DNA of 56,788 bases from Pseudoselenomonas ruminantium (GTDB taxonomy: Bacteria > Bacillota > Negativicutes > Selenomonadales > Selenomonadaceae): assembly GCA_902781305.1 (NCBI GenBank), contig CACZIV010000006.1:1-56788 (forward strand). Direction: 5' to 3'. The position numbers were made by a program, and so were the translations under genes. This document shows positions 17,826 to 26,641 of the stretch, piece by piece (position 1 is the first letter of the stretch; each line of letters begins with the position of its first letter). Under the pieces are notes generated by a model. The model was not told where the DNA came from. It ran no database searches and saw only the letters and a list, made by a program, of their open reading frames with translations.

Positions 17826-17836
17826 AGGGAGAGGGC
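17788..17836 (-). terminator. Terminator of the galactanase gene, overlapping the aldolase promoter
   Basis: Arms GCCCTCTCCCT (17788-17798) and AGGGAGAGGGC (17826-17836) form a perfect 11-bp stem, followed on the minus strand by GTTTTCTT. It lies nine bases past the galactanase stop codon. The loop is long because it contains the 24-bp regulatory motif. Confidence 0.7.
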
Positions 17837-17844
17837 TGCACTAT

Positions 17845-19692
17845 TTATTGCTGCAAATAAAACTCAAAGTTATCCAACGAACCCCAACTGCCGGCCTTGG
17901 CCTGCATTTCCACGCCGATAGTAGCTTTGCCATTTTTTACAATCACATCTTTGATTTCCACCGTCTGCCATTTATTCCAGCCATTGTCTGTAATCGGTGC
18001 TGTTTTCTTTTCGCCGTTATCGCCAATGATGAACAGTTCGTACTTGCTCTGTCCGCCACCGCCCTGCGTACTTACGGCCACAGTATATTTGCCATCCTTC
18101 AACCCTTTAACTTCCTGCTGCACAGCGAAAGCAAAATCTTTGTCTGACCAATAATGCATGGAACCTTGCCCCAGCGAATCGCCTGCTTTGCTCACCGCAT
18201 CTACAGCGCTCTTGTCACCGGTAATCGTCCAGCCATCCAGATTTACCTTTTCAAAGTCACCGTTAACCAACAGGTTCGCTTTTTTTATGACCGTAACGGT
18301 GCAGCTTACCGGCTTGTTAATACCTGCTACATTCCCCTTAACAGTATAGCTGCCTTCTTTGTCATAACTTGGGCTGGGCGTTTGCCAGTTTACAGGCAGC
18401 TTTTCGGCATGGTCATCGGTATAGGTCACCATAACTTTTTCCGGCAGGCTCACCGGTATGCCAACGCCGCCGGTCACTGCACAATGATCAATATCCTTGA
18501 CCTGCGCTGCTACAACCTTGCCATTTTTATCGGAGACCTTCGTAAATACTTCCCAGGAGTCCAGCGCCTGGCCATTTTTATCAAACATGGCCAGGTTATC
18601 CCATTCATTTCCTTCACCGGTTTTCCAACCAGCTCCATCCACAGCATACCAGTCAGGCTCCCAATAGAACATGCCTGTTCCCCGGCCGCCGGGCACATTG
18701 GCCAGACGTTCCATCACGGCTCTGAGGCCGGAAGCCTGCCCCTGTACCGTACTGCGGAAGCCGCCAATCTGTTCCTCCGCGGGACCATAGCAATTCTTTT
18801 GCTTATCGAAGTTTTCATTGGTATAACCGAAAGCCGTTTCCACGACAATAACATCCTTCTGATAGCGGGCGCTGATGTCATTGAGATTGTTCTGCAGCTG
18901 GTCTAAAGTCCCATGCCAGAAGGGATAGTAGGAAAGACCGATAATATCATAGTCCTTGACACCATTTTGGGTGATGCTGTCAAAGAAGCTGCGGTAAAAG
19001 GCATTATCCCCGCCATCCGGCAGATGTACCATCAGTTTGACATTTGGTGCTGTTTCCCGTACCGCTTTCAACCCGGCATTCAACAGTTCTGAAAACGCCT
19101 TATCCTTATCGTTGCTGGGCAGTTTCCCAATGGGCCAAAGCATGCCGCTCTTTACTTCATTGCCAATCTGAATCATCTCCGGCTCACAGCCTGCCTGCTG
19201 AAAATCCCGGACGACTTTTGCCGTATAGTCGTGAACATCCTTTACCAGCTGCTCCTTGCTATGCTTTTCCCATGCTTTTGGCGTAACCTGCTTGCCGGGA
19301 TCGGCCCACCAATCACTGTAGTGGAAGTCAATCAGAACTTTTAAGCCCAGGGCATGGGCGCGTTTCGTCATCGCAATGGCACGGGCTTCATCCGTATTGC
19401 CGCCGCCACCGGGGCCGGCTTTCGGATCATTCCAGATACGCAGACGAATCCAGTTGATGCCATGATTTTTCATAATCTGCAGTTCATCCATCTGCGTGCC
19501 ATCGGTATCATAGAATTTTGCCCCCAGGGATTCCATCTCCGGCAGCATGGAAACATCTGCACCCTTGATGAAATTATCACTGAGATTTGGAATCGGATTC
19601 ACCTGCACAGCGGCATCGGCGGAACTTGCCATCCACAGCGAACCCGCAGCCACAGCAGAAAGAATCAATGATTTTAACATAGATTTACGCAT
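17845..19692 (-). CDS. ganA: Secreted endo-beta-1,4-galactanase (GH53) with Ig-like and CBM61-like domains
   Basis: This 615-residue protein has a signal peptide (residues 1 to about 27, ending SSADA). A GH53 domain follows (about 40-400, acid/base in IQIGNEV, nucleophile in VIVVETAFGY). Then come a short Ig-like Big_4 stretch (about 405-465) and a C-terminal module (about 470-615, LLVNGDFEKVNLDGW ... WGSLDNFEFYL) resembling CBM61, a beta-1,4-galactan binder. It cuts pectic galactan outside the cytoplasm into short galacto-oligosaccharides. The long upstream open frame is not used: ATG at 19692 has GAGGTGACGATA before it. It starts 13 bases after the porin gene and is the last gene of the PTS-porin-galactanase run. 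Confidence 0.92.
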   Translation of the reverse strand: MRKSMLKSLILSAVAAGSLWMASSADAAVQVNPIPNLSDNFIKGADVSMLPEMESLGAKFYDTDGTQMDELQIMKNHGINWIRLRIWNDPKAGPGGGGNTDEARAIAMTKRAHALGLKVLIDFHYSDWWADPGKQVTPKAWEKHSKEQLVKDVHDYTAKVVRDFQQAGCEPEMIQIGNEVKSGMLWPIGKLPSNDKDKAFSELLNAGLKAVRETAPNVKLMVHLPDGGDNAFYRSFFDSITQNGVKDYDIIGLSYYPFWHGTLDQLQNNLNDISARYQKDVIVVETAFGYTNENFDKQKNCYGPAEEQIGGFRSTVQGQASGLRAVMERLANVPGGRGTGMFYWEPDWYAVDGAGWKTGEGNEWDNLAMFDKNGQALDSWEVFTKVSDKNGKVVAAQVKDIDHCAVTGGVGIPVSLPEKVMVTYTDDHAEKLPVNWQTPSPSYDKEGSYTVKGNVAGINKPVSCTVTVIKKANLLVNGDFEKVNLDGWTITGDKSAVDAVSKAGDSLGQGSMHYWSDKDFAFAVQQEVKGLKDGKYTVAVSTQGGGGQSKYELFIIGDNGEKKTAPITDNGWNKWQTVEIKDVIVKNGKATIGVEMQAKAGSWGSLDNFEFYLQQ

Positions 19693-19705
19693 TATCGTCA
19701 CCTCA

Positions 19706-21190
19706 TCAGAAGCTATAAGTAAGTGAAGCAAAGCCCGTGTCTTTATAACCGTCAAAAGCATCAGTGGAAGTATACGGCTTAACTTTATACCAGGCCAGTT
19801 CAAAGTTCGTATTGGGTGCCAACATATAGTCAAAGGCCAGTCCCCAGCCTCTCATGCCTGCGCCGCCATAGCCATTGCCGCCTGCTACATTTAATCTGTG
19901 CGCCCAGCCGCTGGAATCTACAGCCAGTCCGCCCAAGGCCAGATATTCACCATAAACCTTCCAGGTGCCACCTTTGTTCCAGTCCATCTTGCCATAGGTC
20001 AGGCGTGTCCACCAACCGTTCCTACCTTTGTCATGAACTGCACTGGATTTAGCTCCCCAATCGGCGGCACCGTCATAGGCATTCACCGTAACATCTGCAC
20101 CATTATGCACACCTTCAGCAATCAGGTTCCATTTGGGTGCCAGTTGTGCATTCAGACCATAGGCAAACTGCTTAAAGTTACGGCTCACCGTATCTTTCTG
20201 CTTCCAGGTCCAGGTTGCCCCGCCATCCCAGGTAGCATAGGCATCACTCTTGACCTGCGTATCCGAATGCGAATTATAGTATGCCGCCGTCAGGGTCAAA
20301 GCAGGACTGGCCTTGTATTTCAAATCCGCAAAGAAGGCATAGTCACTATTATCTGCCCAGGTTCCCGGCGTAGCATCACCATAACCGACCAGCAGACTGG
20401 CCTTGTCACCGAAATTCTTGCGTACCATAACCGCATCAATGGGATTTTCCCAATAAATAATACCCTGACCCAACGATAATTCATTACGGCCTATGGACAA
20501 AGTGAAATCATTTTTAGCCCGCCAATCCAGCTGCAGGCGATTGACACCGACTTTTTCATAACCAATACCATTCGCATTGTAATTGTTGCCATGATCTTTA
20601 TTGTTGCTGGACTTGGCTACATTATCCGTTTCAAATTTCAGCTGTCCGGTAACGGATAAATTATCCGCTGGTTCCCCATAGAAGCCCAGCCGCAAACGAA
20701 GTTCATTACTGTTCACCTTATTGAATTCGTTTTGCGGGCTTACCGCATAACCATTTTTAACCTCAGTCATCTTCTTATTGCGAAAATACCGTACACGGGC
20801 ATCGCCCCACCATTTAAAGGATGATATGCCTTTTTTCATCTCCTTGACATCATTTTCCACGGCGGTGAGCCGCACATCCATATCCTTTAATTCTGTGGCA
20901 AATTCCCGTTCCAGTTTCTTGAGCACGCCTTTATCCTTAAGCGCAGCTGTACCATATTTCTCCGATGCCTTGGCTACAATTTCCGCCATTTCATAGCGGT
21001 TCATCGTCTTCGTGCCGTTAAATGTTCCGTCCCCGTACCCTTCAATGACGCCGTCCTCGGCGAGCATTTGAATAGCATCATAGGCCCAATGTCCTTCGGG
21101 CAAATCCTTGAAGGGATTCGTAGCCGCAAAGGCCGTGGAACTCATGGCTGTAGCAGCCAAAATGGCAGCAACAAGAGCTTGTTTTTTCAT
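19706..21190 (-). CDS. SLH-domain outer-membrane porin (OmpM type)
   Basis: This 494-residue protein has a signal peptide (to about residue 23, ending STAFA), one SLH domain (about 24-85, NPFKDLPEGHWAYDAIQ) and a short coiled-coil (about 90-120). A beta-barrel rich in aromatic and Gly/Asn residues ends in Phe (SLTYSF). In Negativicutes the SLH domain ties the outer membrane to polyamine-modified peptidoglycan, and the barrel forms a channel. Its place between a sugar PTS and a galactanase suggests a channel used for galactan oligomers; this is inferred from position. Ribosome site CTAGGAGG. Confidence 0.9.
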   Translation of the reverse strand: MKKQALVAAILAATAMSSTAFAATNPFKDLPEGHWAYDAIQMLAEDGVIEGYGDGTFNGTKTMNRYEMAEIVAKASEKYGTAALKDKGVLKKLEREFATELKDMDVRLTAVENDVKEMKKGISSFKWWGDARVRYFRNKKMTEVKNGYAVSPQNEFNKVNSNELRLRLGFYGEPADNLSVTGQLKFETDNVAKSSNNKDHGNNYNANGIGYEKVGVNRLQLDWRAKNDFTLSIGRNELSLGQGIIYWENPIDAVMVRKNFGDKASLLVGYGDATPGTWADNSDYAFFADLKYKASPALTLTAAYYNSHSDTQVKSDAYATWDGGATWTWKQKDTVSRNFKQFAYGLNAQLAPKWNLIAEGVHNGADVTVNAYDGAADWGAKSSAVHDKGRNGWWTRLTYGKMDWNKGGTWKVYGEYLALGGLAVDSSGWAHRLNVAGGNGYGGAGMRGWGLAFDYMLAPNTNFELAWYKVKPYTSTDAFDGYKDTGFASLTYSF

Positions 21191-21234
21191 GAAAATGCCT
21201 CCTAGAATTTTGAATATTATGTGATTTTGGGTAT

Positions 21235-21284
21235 AAAAATACTCCTGCTGCCACTGTTGCCATATTCCAGTTGGCAGCAGGAGT
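21235..21284 (-). terminator. Terminator after the PTS EIICB gene
   Basis: A perfect 13-bp stem (ACTCCTGCTGCCA, 21241-21253, with TGGCAGCAGGAGT, 21272-21284) is followed on the minus strand by ATTTTTAT. It should reduce read-through into the porin and galactanase genes, giving lower or separately started expression of these two. Confidence 0.8.
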
Positions 21285-21299
21285 TTATTCCTACTTAAA

Positions 21300-22967
21300 T
21301 TAATGTGCCATCAACGCGAGGGCAAAATCCAAAGCCTTTTCCGGGTCACGGGTAAGCCCTACATATTCCCGGCCGCTGGTCGTTGCACTCTTGACCCCTT
21401 TGGCTTCGCAGTCCGTCTTCAGCTCATCATACATAGATGCCATCTGCGGTGCTAACACGACAAGGTCAAAATCCGTGATGATATCTTTATGCTGACCGTA
21501 AGCCATAGCAATGGATTCCACCGGAGCATGACGCTCTTGCGCACCTTTGGTGATTGCCTTGGCCAGCATGGAACTGGTAGCACCAGATGCGCAGAGTACC
21601 AGTACCCTCTTTTCATCCTGCGGCAGTTCAGCTGCAGCTACAGCCGGAGCGCCGACCTTTTCCACTGCTTCTGTAACCGTCGCCTCCTCTGTCTCAATAC
21701 CTGCTTTTTCCTTCTCCACCAGCTGGGCATCATAAACCCGGAAGAACGGATAATAAAGCACGGCATCTACAAGGAGGAGCAAGGGAGCCAGTACAAAGGC
21801 CAGTTTAGCAAAGCCCGTACCGATGATGAGACCGATGGGGGCCGGAGTAGTCCAGGGCAGAATATAGGTAAAGGAGTTCATGCCCAGTGTATCAACGAAA
21901 AACTTGAAAATCCATACATTGAAAATCGGTGCCAGGATAAAGGGGAAGAACAGTACCGGATTCAAAACAATGGGCGCACCAAACAGAATCGGTTCGTTCA
22001 CGGCAAAGGTAACCGGGATAATGGAAGCCCGTCCAACAGCTCTAAGCTGTTTGGATTTGGCGATAAACGCACACATCGCACAGAACATCAGCGTTGCGCC
22101 CGTGCCGCCAATGGTTGCGACAAAATACGAGGTCGGATGCGTGAGGATATTTACTGCGTGACCACCGTTGCTTACGATTTGCAGATTCGCTTCGATATTG
22201 GCAATATAAATTGCCGTTACTGCCGGTTCCACAATAGACGGGCCATGAATACCCATGAACCAGAACATCGCCATGGCTCCATAGATGATGGCAACACCGA
22301 TATAACCATCCGCTGCCACAAAGAGCGGCTTGAACACTTCCAGTACCCAGGCACCAAACATCATGCCCGTGGTTTCCTTAAAGACGATACCAAAAATCCA
22401 GTAAATCAGTACGGCTACCGACAAGGGGATAAGGTCGGCAAAAGTCTGTGCAATATAATGGGGAACTTCATCGGGCAGCTTGATGGTGATATTGCGCTTT
22501 ACAAAGAATTTGTAAATGTTTGGCACCGTAAACGCTACCACAAAAGCGGATAAGAGGCCCTTCGTTCCCATGAACTCCGTGGAAATGCCCCCCTCCACAG
22601 GAGCTACCGCCAACAGGAGCAAGCAGATAATGGATACAATCATGACCGAGACGTCATTAATCTGCCGAAGTTTCGGCATCTTCGTATTAATGCTGTCTGT
22701 CAGGCTTTTGGCAATGGTTGCCACCATGAGAATGCCCAACATACCCATGCTGTAGTTATAAGCCTGCCAAAGCACGCTGCTGATGGATTCCGGCCACTTG
22801 TAGTCGAAAATCTCCGGCACACAGGCCACCAGAATGAATAAGGACGAAAACAGGATTACCGGTATGCAGCTTACAAAGCCATCCCGGATAGCCCGCAGGT
22901 AGATATTGTTGGAAACCTTTTCAAACATCGGTTTCAAGGTCTCTACCATCTTGATCAGTTTTTCCAT
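21300..22967 (-). CDS. lacE: PTS lactose/galactobiose EIICB component
   Basis: This protein of 555 residues has an N-terminal EIIC permease of the lactose/cellobiose family (about 1-430, multiple hydrophobic segments, FAVNEPILFGAPIVLNP signature). An acidic/alanine-rich linker leads to a C-terminal EIIB domain (about 455-555) with the phospho-cysteine in VLVLCASGATSSM. It imports the sugar and phosphorylates it at C6, working with LacF. The ATG at 22967 is chosen because the 33 codons upstream lack family features. Its promoter carries the shared 24-bp motif. Lactose or galactobiose as substrate is inferred from the GH53 and LacG genes. Confidence 0.9.
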   Translation of the reverse strand: MEKLIKMVETLKPMFEKVSNNIYLRAIRDGFVSCIPVILFSSLFILVACVPEIFDYKWPESISSVLWQAYNYSMGMLGILMVATIAKSLTDSINTKMPKLRQINDVSVMIVSIICLLLLAVAPVEGGISTEFMGTKGLLSAFVVAFTVPNIYKFFVKRNITIKLPDEVPHYIAQTFADLIPLSVAVLIYWIFGIVFKETTGMMFGAWVLEVFKPLFVAADGYIGVAIIYGAMAMFWFMGIHGPSIVEPAVTAIYIANIEANLQIVSNGGHAVNILTHPTSYFVATIGGTGATLMFCAMCAFIAKSKQLRAVGRASIIPVTFAVNEPILFGAPIVLNPVLFFPFILAPIFNVWIFKFFVDTLGMNSFTYILPWTTPAPIGLIIGTGFAKLAFVLAPLLLLVDAVLYYPFFRVYDAQLVEKEKAGIETEEATVTEAVEKVGAPAVAAAELPQDEKRVLVLCASGATSSMLAKAITKGAQERHAPVESIAMAYGQHKDIITDFDLVVLAPQMASMYDELKTDCEAKGVKSATTSGREYVGLTRDPEKALDFALALMAH

Positions 22968-23032
22968 GATGATTCCCTTTCTTTCTTTGAACTTCGAGAG
23001 CTCATCAACCAGCTCTCCCCTGCTATGGTTAC

Positions 23033-23083
23033 AGTATAAGGCAAAATTGTTTCCGCGTGTTTTCACGTTTTGAAAATTTTTTC
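23033..23083 (-). promoter_or_regulatory. PTS promoter with RpiR-type 24-bp motif
   Basis: The motif TTTTC-N14-TTTTC (23060-23083, centre TTTTGAAAA) is followed on the minus strand after exactly 21 bases by TATACT (23033-23038). As at the other two promoters there is no good -35 box. Confidence 0.7.
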
Positions 23084-23164
23084 AACAACATAAAAGAAAC
23101 GACCATACTTATTTATCTTAACAGAATATCGCTTCAACGCAAATAGACTTTGTCCTATTCTGCC

Positions 23165-23193
23165 TTGACAAAGCCTTTTCTGCGTGCTATTAT
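23165..23193 (+). promoter_or_regulatory. SigmaA promoter of the trpS T-box transcript
   Basis: A perfect TTGACA (23165-23170) and TATTAT (23188-23193) are separated by 17 bases. Transcription should start about 23200 and read into the T-box leader. Confidence 0.85.
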
Positions 23194-23239
23194 TTTCTCG
23201 TATTTTATAGAAAACCGTTGAAGCGGAAAAAACAGCCGT

Positions 23240-23480
23240 TATGCTCTCCCAGAGAGTCCGGGATGCTGAAAGCCGGATAGAACACAGACTGCTGCATGGG
23301 CCGCCGAGGGCGCACCGAACAGAAGCCTTAGTGCTTGTCAGTAGGCTGCGACGTAAGACATACGTCAGTTGTCAGAGGTATGTTCGTACCTCGTTAAGGG
23401 CATGGCACAGCCATGAAACAGGGTGGCACCGCGAGAATTTCGTCCCTGACAGAAACTATTTTCTGTCGGGGACTTTTTGG
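23240..23480 (+). promoter_or_regulatory. T-box riboswitch (tRNA-Trp) controlling trpS
   Basis: The leader shows the stem I element GAGAGTCCGGGATGCTGAAA, a candidate specifier TGG (23297-23299), and the T-box core GGGTGGCACCGCG (23421-23433). The tRNA acceptor end pairs with this core. A terminator follows. Uncharged tRNA-Trp should favour the antiterminator and trpS expression. The specifier choice is an inference from the gene downstream and should be checked by folding. Confidence 0.9.
23442..23478 (+). terminator. T-box-controlled terminator before trpS
   Basis: The stem GTCCCTGACAGAAA pairs with TTTCTGTCGGGGAC and is followed by TTTTT (23474-23478). The left arm overlaps the 3' side of the T-box, as needed for the alternative antiterminator. 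Confidence 0.88.
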
Positions 23481-23510
23481 TTCCTGACAGGCCAAAAGGA
23501 GTAAGCGCAT

Positions 23511-24512
23511 ATGGAAAACAAAAAAATCATTCTCTCGGGCATTCAGCCCACAGGCACCTTTACCCTGGGCAACTATCTGGGTGCAGTGAAGAACTGGCAA
23601 AAAATGCAGGAGGACTACAACTGCTACTACTTTATCGCCGACCTGCACTCCCTGACGATTCACATTGACCCGTCCCAGCGCAAAAAGCAGACCCTCGAAG
23701 CCTTTGCCCTGCTGCTGGCCTGCGGCATTGACCCGCAAAAGAGCCTGATTTTCGTTCAGAGCCATGTCCGCAGCCATGCCGAAATGGGCTGGCTCATGAG
23801 CTGCTGTGCCCAGTTCGGTGAACTCAGCCGCATGACCCAGTTCAAGGACAAATCCAGCAAGCACCCGGAAAACATCAACGCCGGCCTCTTTACCTATCCG
23901 GCACTGATGGCCGGCGACATCCTGCTGTATCAGGCCGACTATGTACCCGTAGGCGCTGACCAGACCCAGCATCTCGAATTCACCCGCGACATCGCCACCC
24001 GCATCAACCATAACTACGGCGAAATCTTCAAGCTGCCGGAAGGCTACTTCCCCAAAGCCGGTGCCCGCGTCATGAGCCTGCAGGACCCCACCAGCAAGAT
24101 GAGCAAGTCCGACACCAATCCCAAGGCCACGATTTCCATTCTCGACGAAGAAAATGTCATTCTCAAGAAGTTCAAGAGCGCCGTTACCGACAGCGAAGCC
24201 AAGGTCTGCTTCCGCGAGGACAAGCCCGGTGTCAGCAACCTCATGACGATTTATTCCGCCATCACCGGCAAGACCATGGCGGAAATCGAAACCGAATTCG
24301 ACGGTAAGGGCTATGGCGACTTCAAGGCTGTTGTCGGCCAGACCGTAGCCGATGAATTAAAACCCATCCGCGAAAAATACAAGGACCTTATGGCCGATAG
24401 AAAAGCCCTCGAAGCCCTGATGAAGGAAGGCGCCGACAAAGCCGAGTACATCGCCCGCAAAACCCTCTCCAAGACCAAGAAAAAATTAGGCCTGCTGCCG
24501 GAAATCCGCTAA
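23511..24512 (+). CDS. trpS: Tryptophanyl-tRNA synthetase
   Basis: This 333-residue class I aminoacyl-tRNA synthetase of usual length has the HIGH-equivalent motif TGTFTLGNYLGA (about residue 14) and the KMSKS motif in SKMSKSDTNPKATI (about residue 196). It charges tRNA-Trp. The start has AAAAGGAG upstream and the gene is preceded by a T-box leader. It is a single-gene unit, convergent with the next genes, with hairpin repeat C between them. Confidence 0.96.
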   Translation: MENKKIILSGIQPTGTFTLGNYLGAVKNWQKMQEDYNCYYFIADLHSLTIHIDPSQRKKQTLEAFALLLACGIDPQKSLIFVQSHVRSHAEMGWLMSCCAQFGELSRMTQFKDKSSKHPENINAGLFTYPALMAGDILLYQADYVPVGADQTQHLEFTRDIATRINHNYGEIFKLPEGYFPKAGARVMSLQDPTSKMSKSDTNPKATISILDEENVILKKFKSAVTDSEAKVCFREDKPGVSNLMTIYSAITGKTMAEIETEFDGKGYGDFKAVVGQTVADELKPIREKYKDLMADRKALEALMKEGADKAEYIARKTLSKTKKKLGLLPEIR

Positions 24513-24621
24513 GCAATTTCCCCTGCCGCAAGCCGTAAAAATAAGCTCCCAATGAACCAGTGCAAAACACAATATTGCACATAGTCCACGCAGGGGCCAT
24601 GGATAGGTCTTCAGTACGTAT

Positions 24622-24713
24622 TAAGCGCCGGGGGGCTGAGTATAGATTTTCGCAGCGTTTGACAAGCTTGTCTAAGCGAAGAAAACCTATACTCAGCCCC
24701 CCGGCGCGTCTTT
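24622..24713 (+). repeat. Simple hairpin repeat, copy C
   Basis: The hairpin spans 24625-24707. The outer 21 bp pair perfectly (GCGCCGGGGGGCTGAGTATAG with its complement). The inner part TTTTCGC/GCGAAGAAAA closes on the fully palindromic loop core GACAAGCTTGTC. It lies between convergent genes trpS and the YbjN-like gene. Confidence 0.9.
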
Positions 24714-24724
24714 ATACCTGTTTG

Positions 24725-25186
24725 TTACTTGCCCCAAACCTGCCCCATAAACTCATCGTACACCTCTTCCAAATGCTGCACGAGCACGCTGAGCATGAGC
24801 TGTATCATCTTGCAATCAAAGGTATCATCCACAAAGGGCAGGCAGATATCCAAATAGACCTTCCCATCCTGATGGACATAATACTTAAAGCTCTTATAGC
24901 GGGCATTCAAGTCGTTGAGATATTCCTTGATTCTGGGCTGCTTGTCCTCCGGCAGGCCGCTGATTATCTGCGTGCGGATAACGGTGAAAATACTGGTATC
25001 AATCAGTATAGCCATCGGCAAAATCTGACCGCGCGCTTCAATGCGGGAACGGAACAGTACCGTAGCATAATCATCATCCATCGACTCCGTGCTGAACACA
25101 TTGATGTTGTTCTCAATCAGAAATTCCTGAAACTTAACCGCCTTTTCATTATTCTCTACAGTTTTTTTGGTACTTTTTCTTGGCAT
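24725..25186 (-). CDS. YbjN-like hypothetical protein
   Basis: This 153-residue acidic cytoplasmic protein starts MPRKSTKKTVENNEKAVKFQ. The alpha/beta core (INVFSTESMDDDYATVLFRS, GKVYLDICLPFVDDTFDCKMI) resembles the YbjN/type III-chaperone-like fold. No function can be read from it. An ATG at 25225 exists, but the one at 25186 has AAGGAG before it. It begins 13 bases after uxaC and is probably cotranscribed. Confidence 0.65.
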   Translation of the reverse strand: MPRKSTKKTVENNEKAVKFQEFLIENNINVFSTESMDDDYATVLFRSRIEARGQILPMAILIDTSIFTVIRTQIISGLPEDKQPRIKEYLNDLNARYKSFKYYVHQDGKVYLDICLPFVDDTFDCKMIQLMLSVLVQHLEEVYDEFMGQVWGK

Positions 25187-25199
25187 AACTACTCCTTCA

Positions 25200-26612
25200 T
25201 CAAAATGCAAAATAACGGCAGGCATTGTTGTAACTGATATCTTCCACCAGTTTGCCCAAGGTCTTCATATCCGCCGGATACTCCCCATTTTCCACGAGAT
25301 TGCCGATAAAATTACACAAAATACGGCGATAATACTCATGACGCGGATAGGATAACAGGGAACGGGAATCCGTCGGCGTGCCAATGGTATTGCCCAACAC
25401 CGATATGCTGGCCAAAATACGCAGCTGTGCCTCGATTCCTTCCTTGTTGTTGTTAAACCACCAGGCAGCCCCCTGCTGGATTTTGCCTAAGGCCTCTGTT
25501 CCAGAAAAAGCCGGCAGCAGTGCAGCAATCACGATATTATCCGCAGGATTCAGGGAAGAAATAATGGTCTTGGGCAAGTGTCCGTCCTTATTCAATTCAT
25601 TGAGGAATTTTGCCAAAGCAGGCGCACAGTTATGTGTATCCACAGCATCAAATCCGCTGTCGTGCCCCAAAAGCGTATACTGAACAGAATTGACATCACG
25701 AAGGGCCGAATAATGAATCTGCATCGTCCAACCGCGGCGGGCATATTCTTCACCCAGAAACAGCAGAATCGCGGTCTTATACTGCTCCATAGCCAACTTG
25801 GAGGGCATCCCCTTGCCGTTAATTACCTTGCCCACGACATCATCCAGCTCATATTCCTTAGCCGGAGCAAAAACCATATAGGGCAAGGCCTGGTCAGCAA
25901 TCTGACAACCTCTTTCCGCAAAATAATCCAGGCGTTTGACAATCGCGTCCCGGATATCGGCCATGGTGGATATATCATCCATCCCCGCAGCCTCACCCAG
26001 CTCATAACGCATATAGGCATCCCAGCCATCATCTTCAATGTTCAGAATGCTGTCTGCCCGGAAGGTCGGCAAAACTTCTGCCGGACATTTCCCATCTTCC
26101 TTGATTTTCGTATGCCATTTCAAATCTGAAGCCGGGTCATCCGTAGTACAGATGACCTGCACATTGGAATGTTCGATAATCCCCTGCGCCCGCATATCTG
26201 CCGCCTGCAGCCGTGCATTGCAAATATCCCAAATTTTTTCTGCGTTCTCTCCATTGAGAATCAAATCACAGTCAAAATAGCGCTGCAACTCCAAATGCGT
26301 CCAATGATACAGCGGACTGCCAATCGCCCGCGACAAACTCTCCGCAAAATACTGGAATTTTTCCCGCGAAGAAACCTCACTGCCCGTCACACAGCTCTCG
26401 GACACCGCATTGCTCCTGAGCAGACGCCATTTGTAGGTATCCGTCCCCAGCCAAGCCTGAGCAATATTGCGAAATTCACGATTTTCCGCTATTTCCCGAG
26501 GATTAATATGGCAATGATAGTCATAAATCGGCATGGGAGCGGCATGCTCATGATACAATACGCGTGCAGTTTCCGTTTGCAGGAGAAAATCCTCATCCAT
26601 AAATTTCTTCAT
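25200..26612 (-). CDS. uxaC: Uronate isomerase
   Basis: This 470-residue enzyme has the UxaC hallmark YDYHCHINPREIAENREF near residue 30, with the metal-binding His-x-His, and the late SRSLLSYPRHEYYRRILCNFIGN. It isomerises glucuronate to fructuronate and galacturonate to tagaturonate, in the cytoplasm. Together with the galactanase locus it fits use of pectic material. No other hexuronate genes are next to it. Start ATG follows GGGAGGGGTT. Confidence 0.95.
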   Translation of the reverse strand: MKKFMDEDFLLQTETARVLYHEHAAPMPIYDYHCHINPREIAENREFRNIAQAWLGTDTYKWRLLRSNAVSESCVTGSEVSSREKFQYFAESLSRAIGSPLYHWTHLELQRYFDCDLILNGENAEKIWDICNARLQAADMRAQGIIEHSNVQVICTTDDPASDLKWHTKIKEDGKCPAEVLPTFRADSILNIEDDGWDAYMRYELGEAAGMDDISTMADIRDAIVKRLDYFAERGCQIADQALPYMVFAPAKEYELDDVVGKVINGKGMPSKLAMEQYKTAILLFLGEEYARRGWTMQIHYSALRDVNSVQYTLLGHDSGFDAVDTHNCAPALAKFLNELNKDGHLPKTIISSLNPADNIVIAALLPAFSGTEALGKIQQGAAWWFNNNKEGIEAQLRILASISVLGNTIGTPTDSRSLLSYPRHEYYRRILCNFIGNLVENGEYPADMKTLGKLVEDISYNNACRYFAF

Positions 26613-26641
26613 AAAATAACCCCTCCCATCATTTTTACAAA

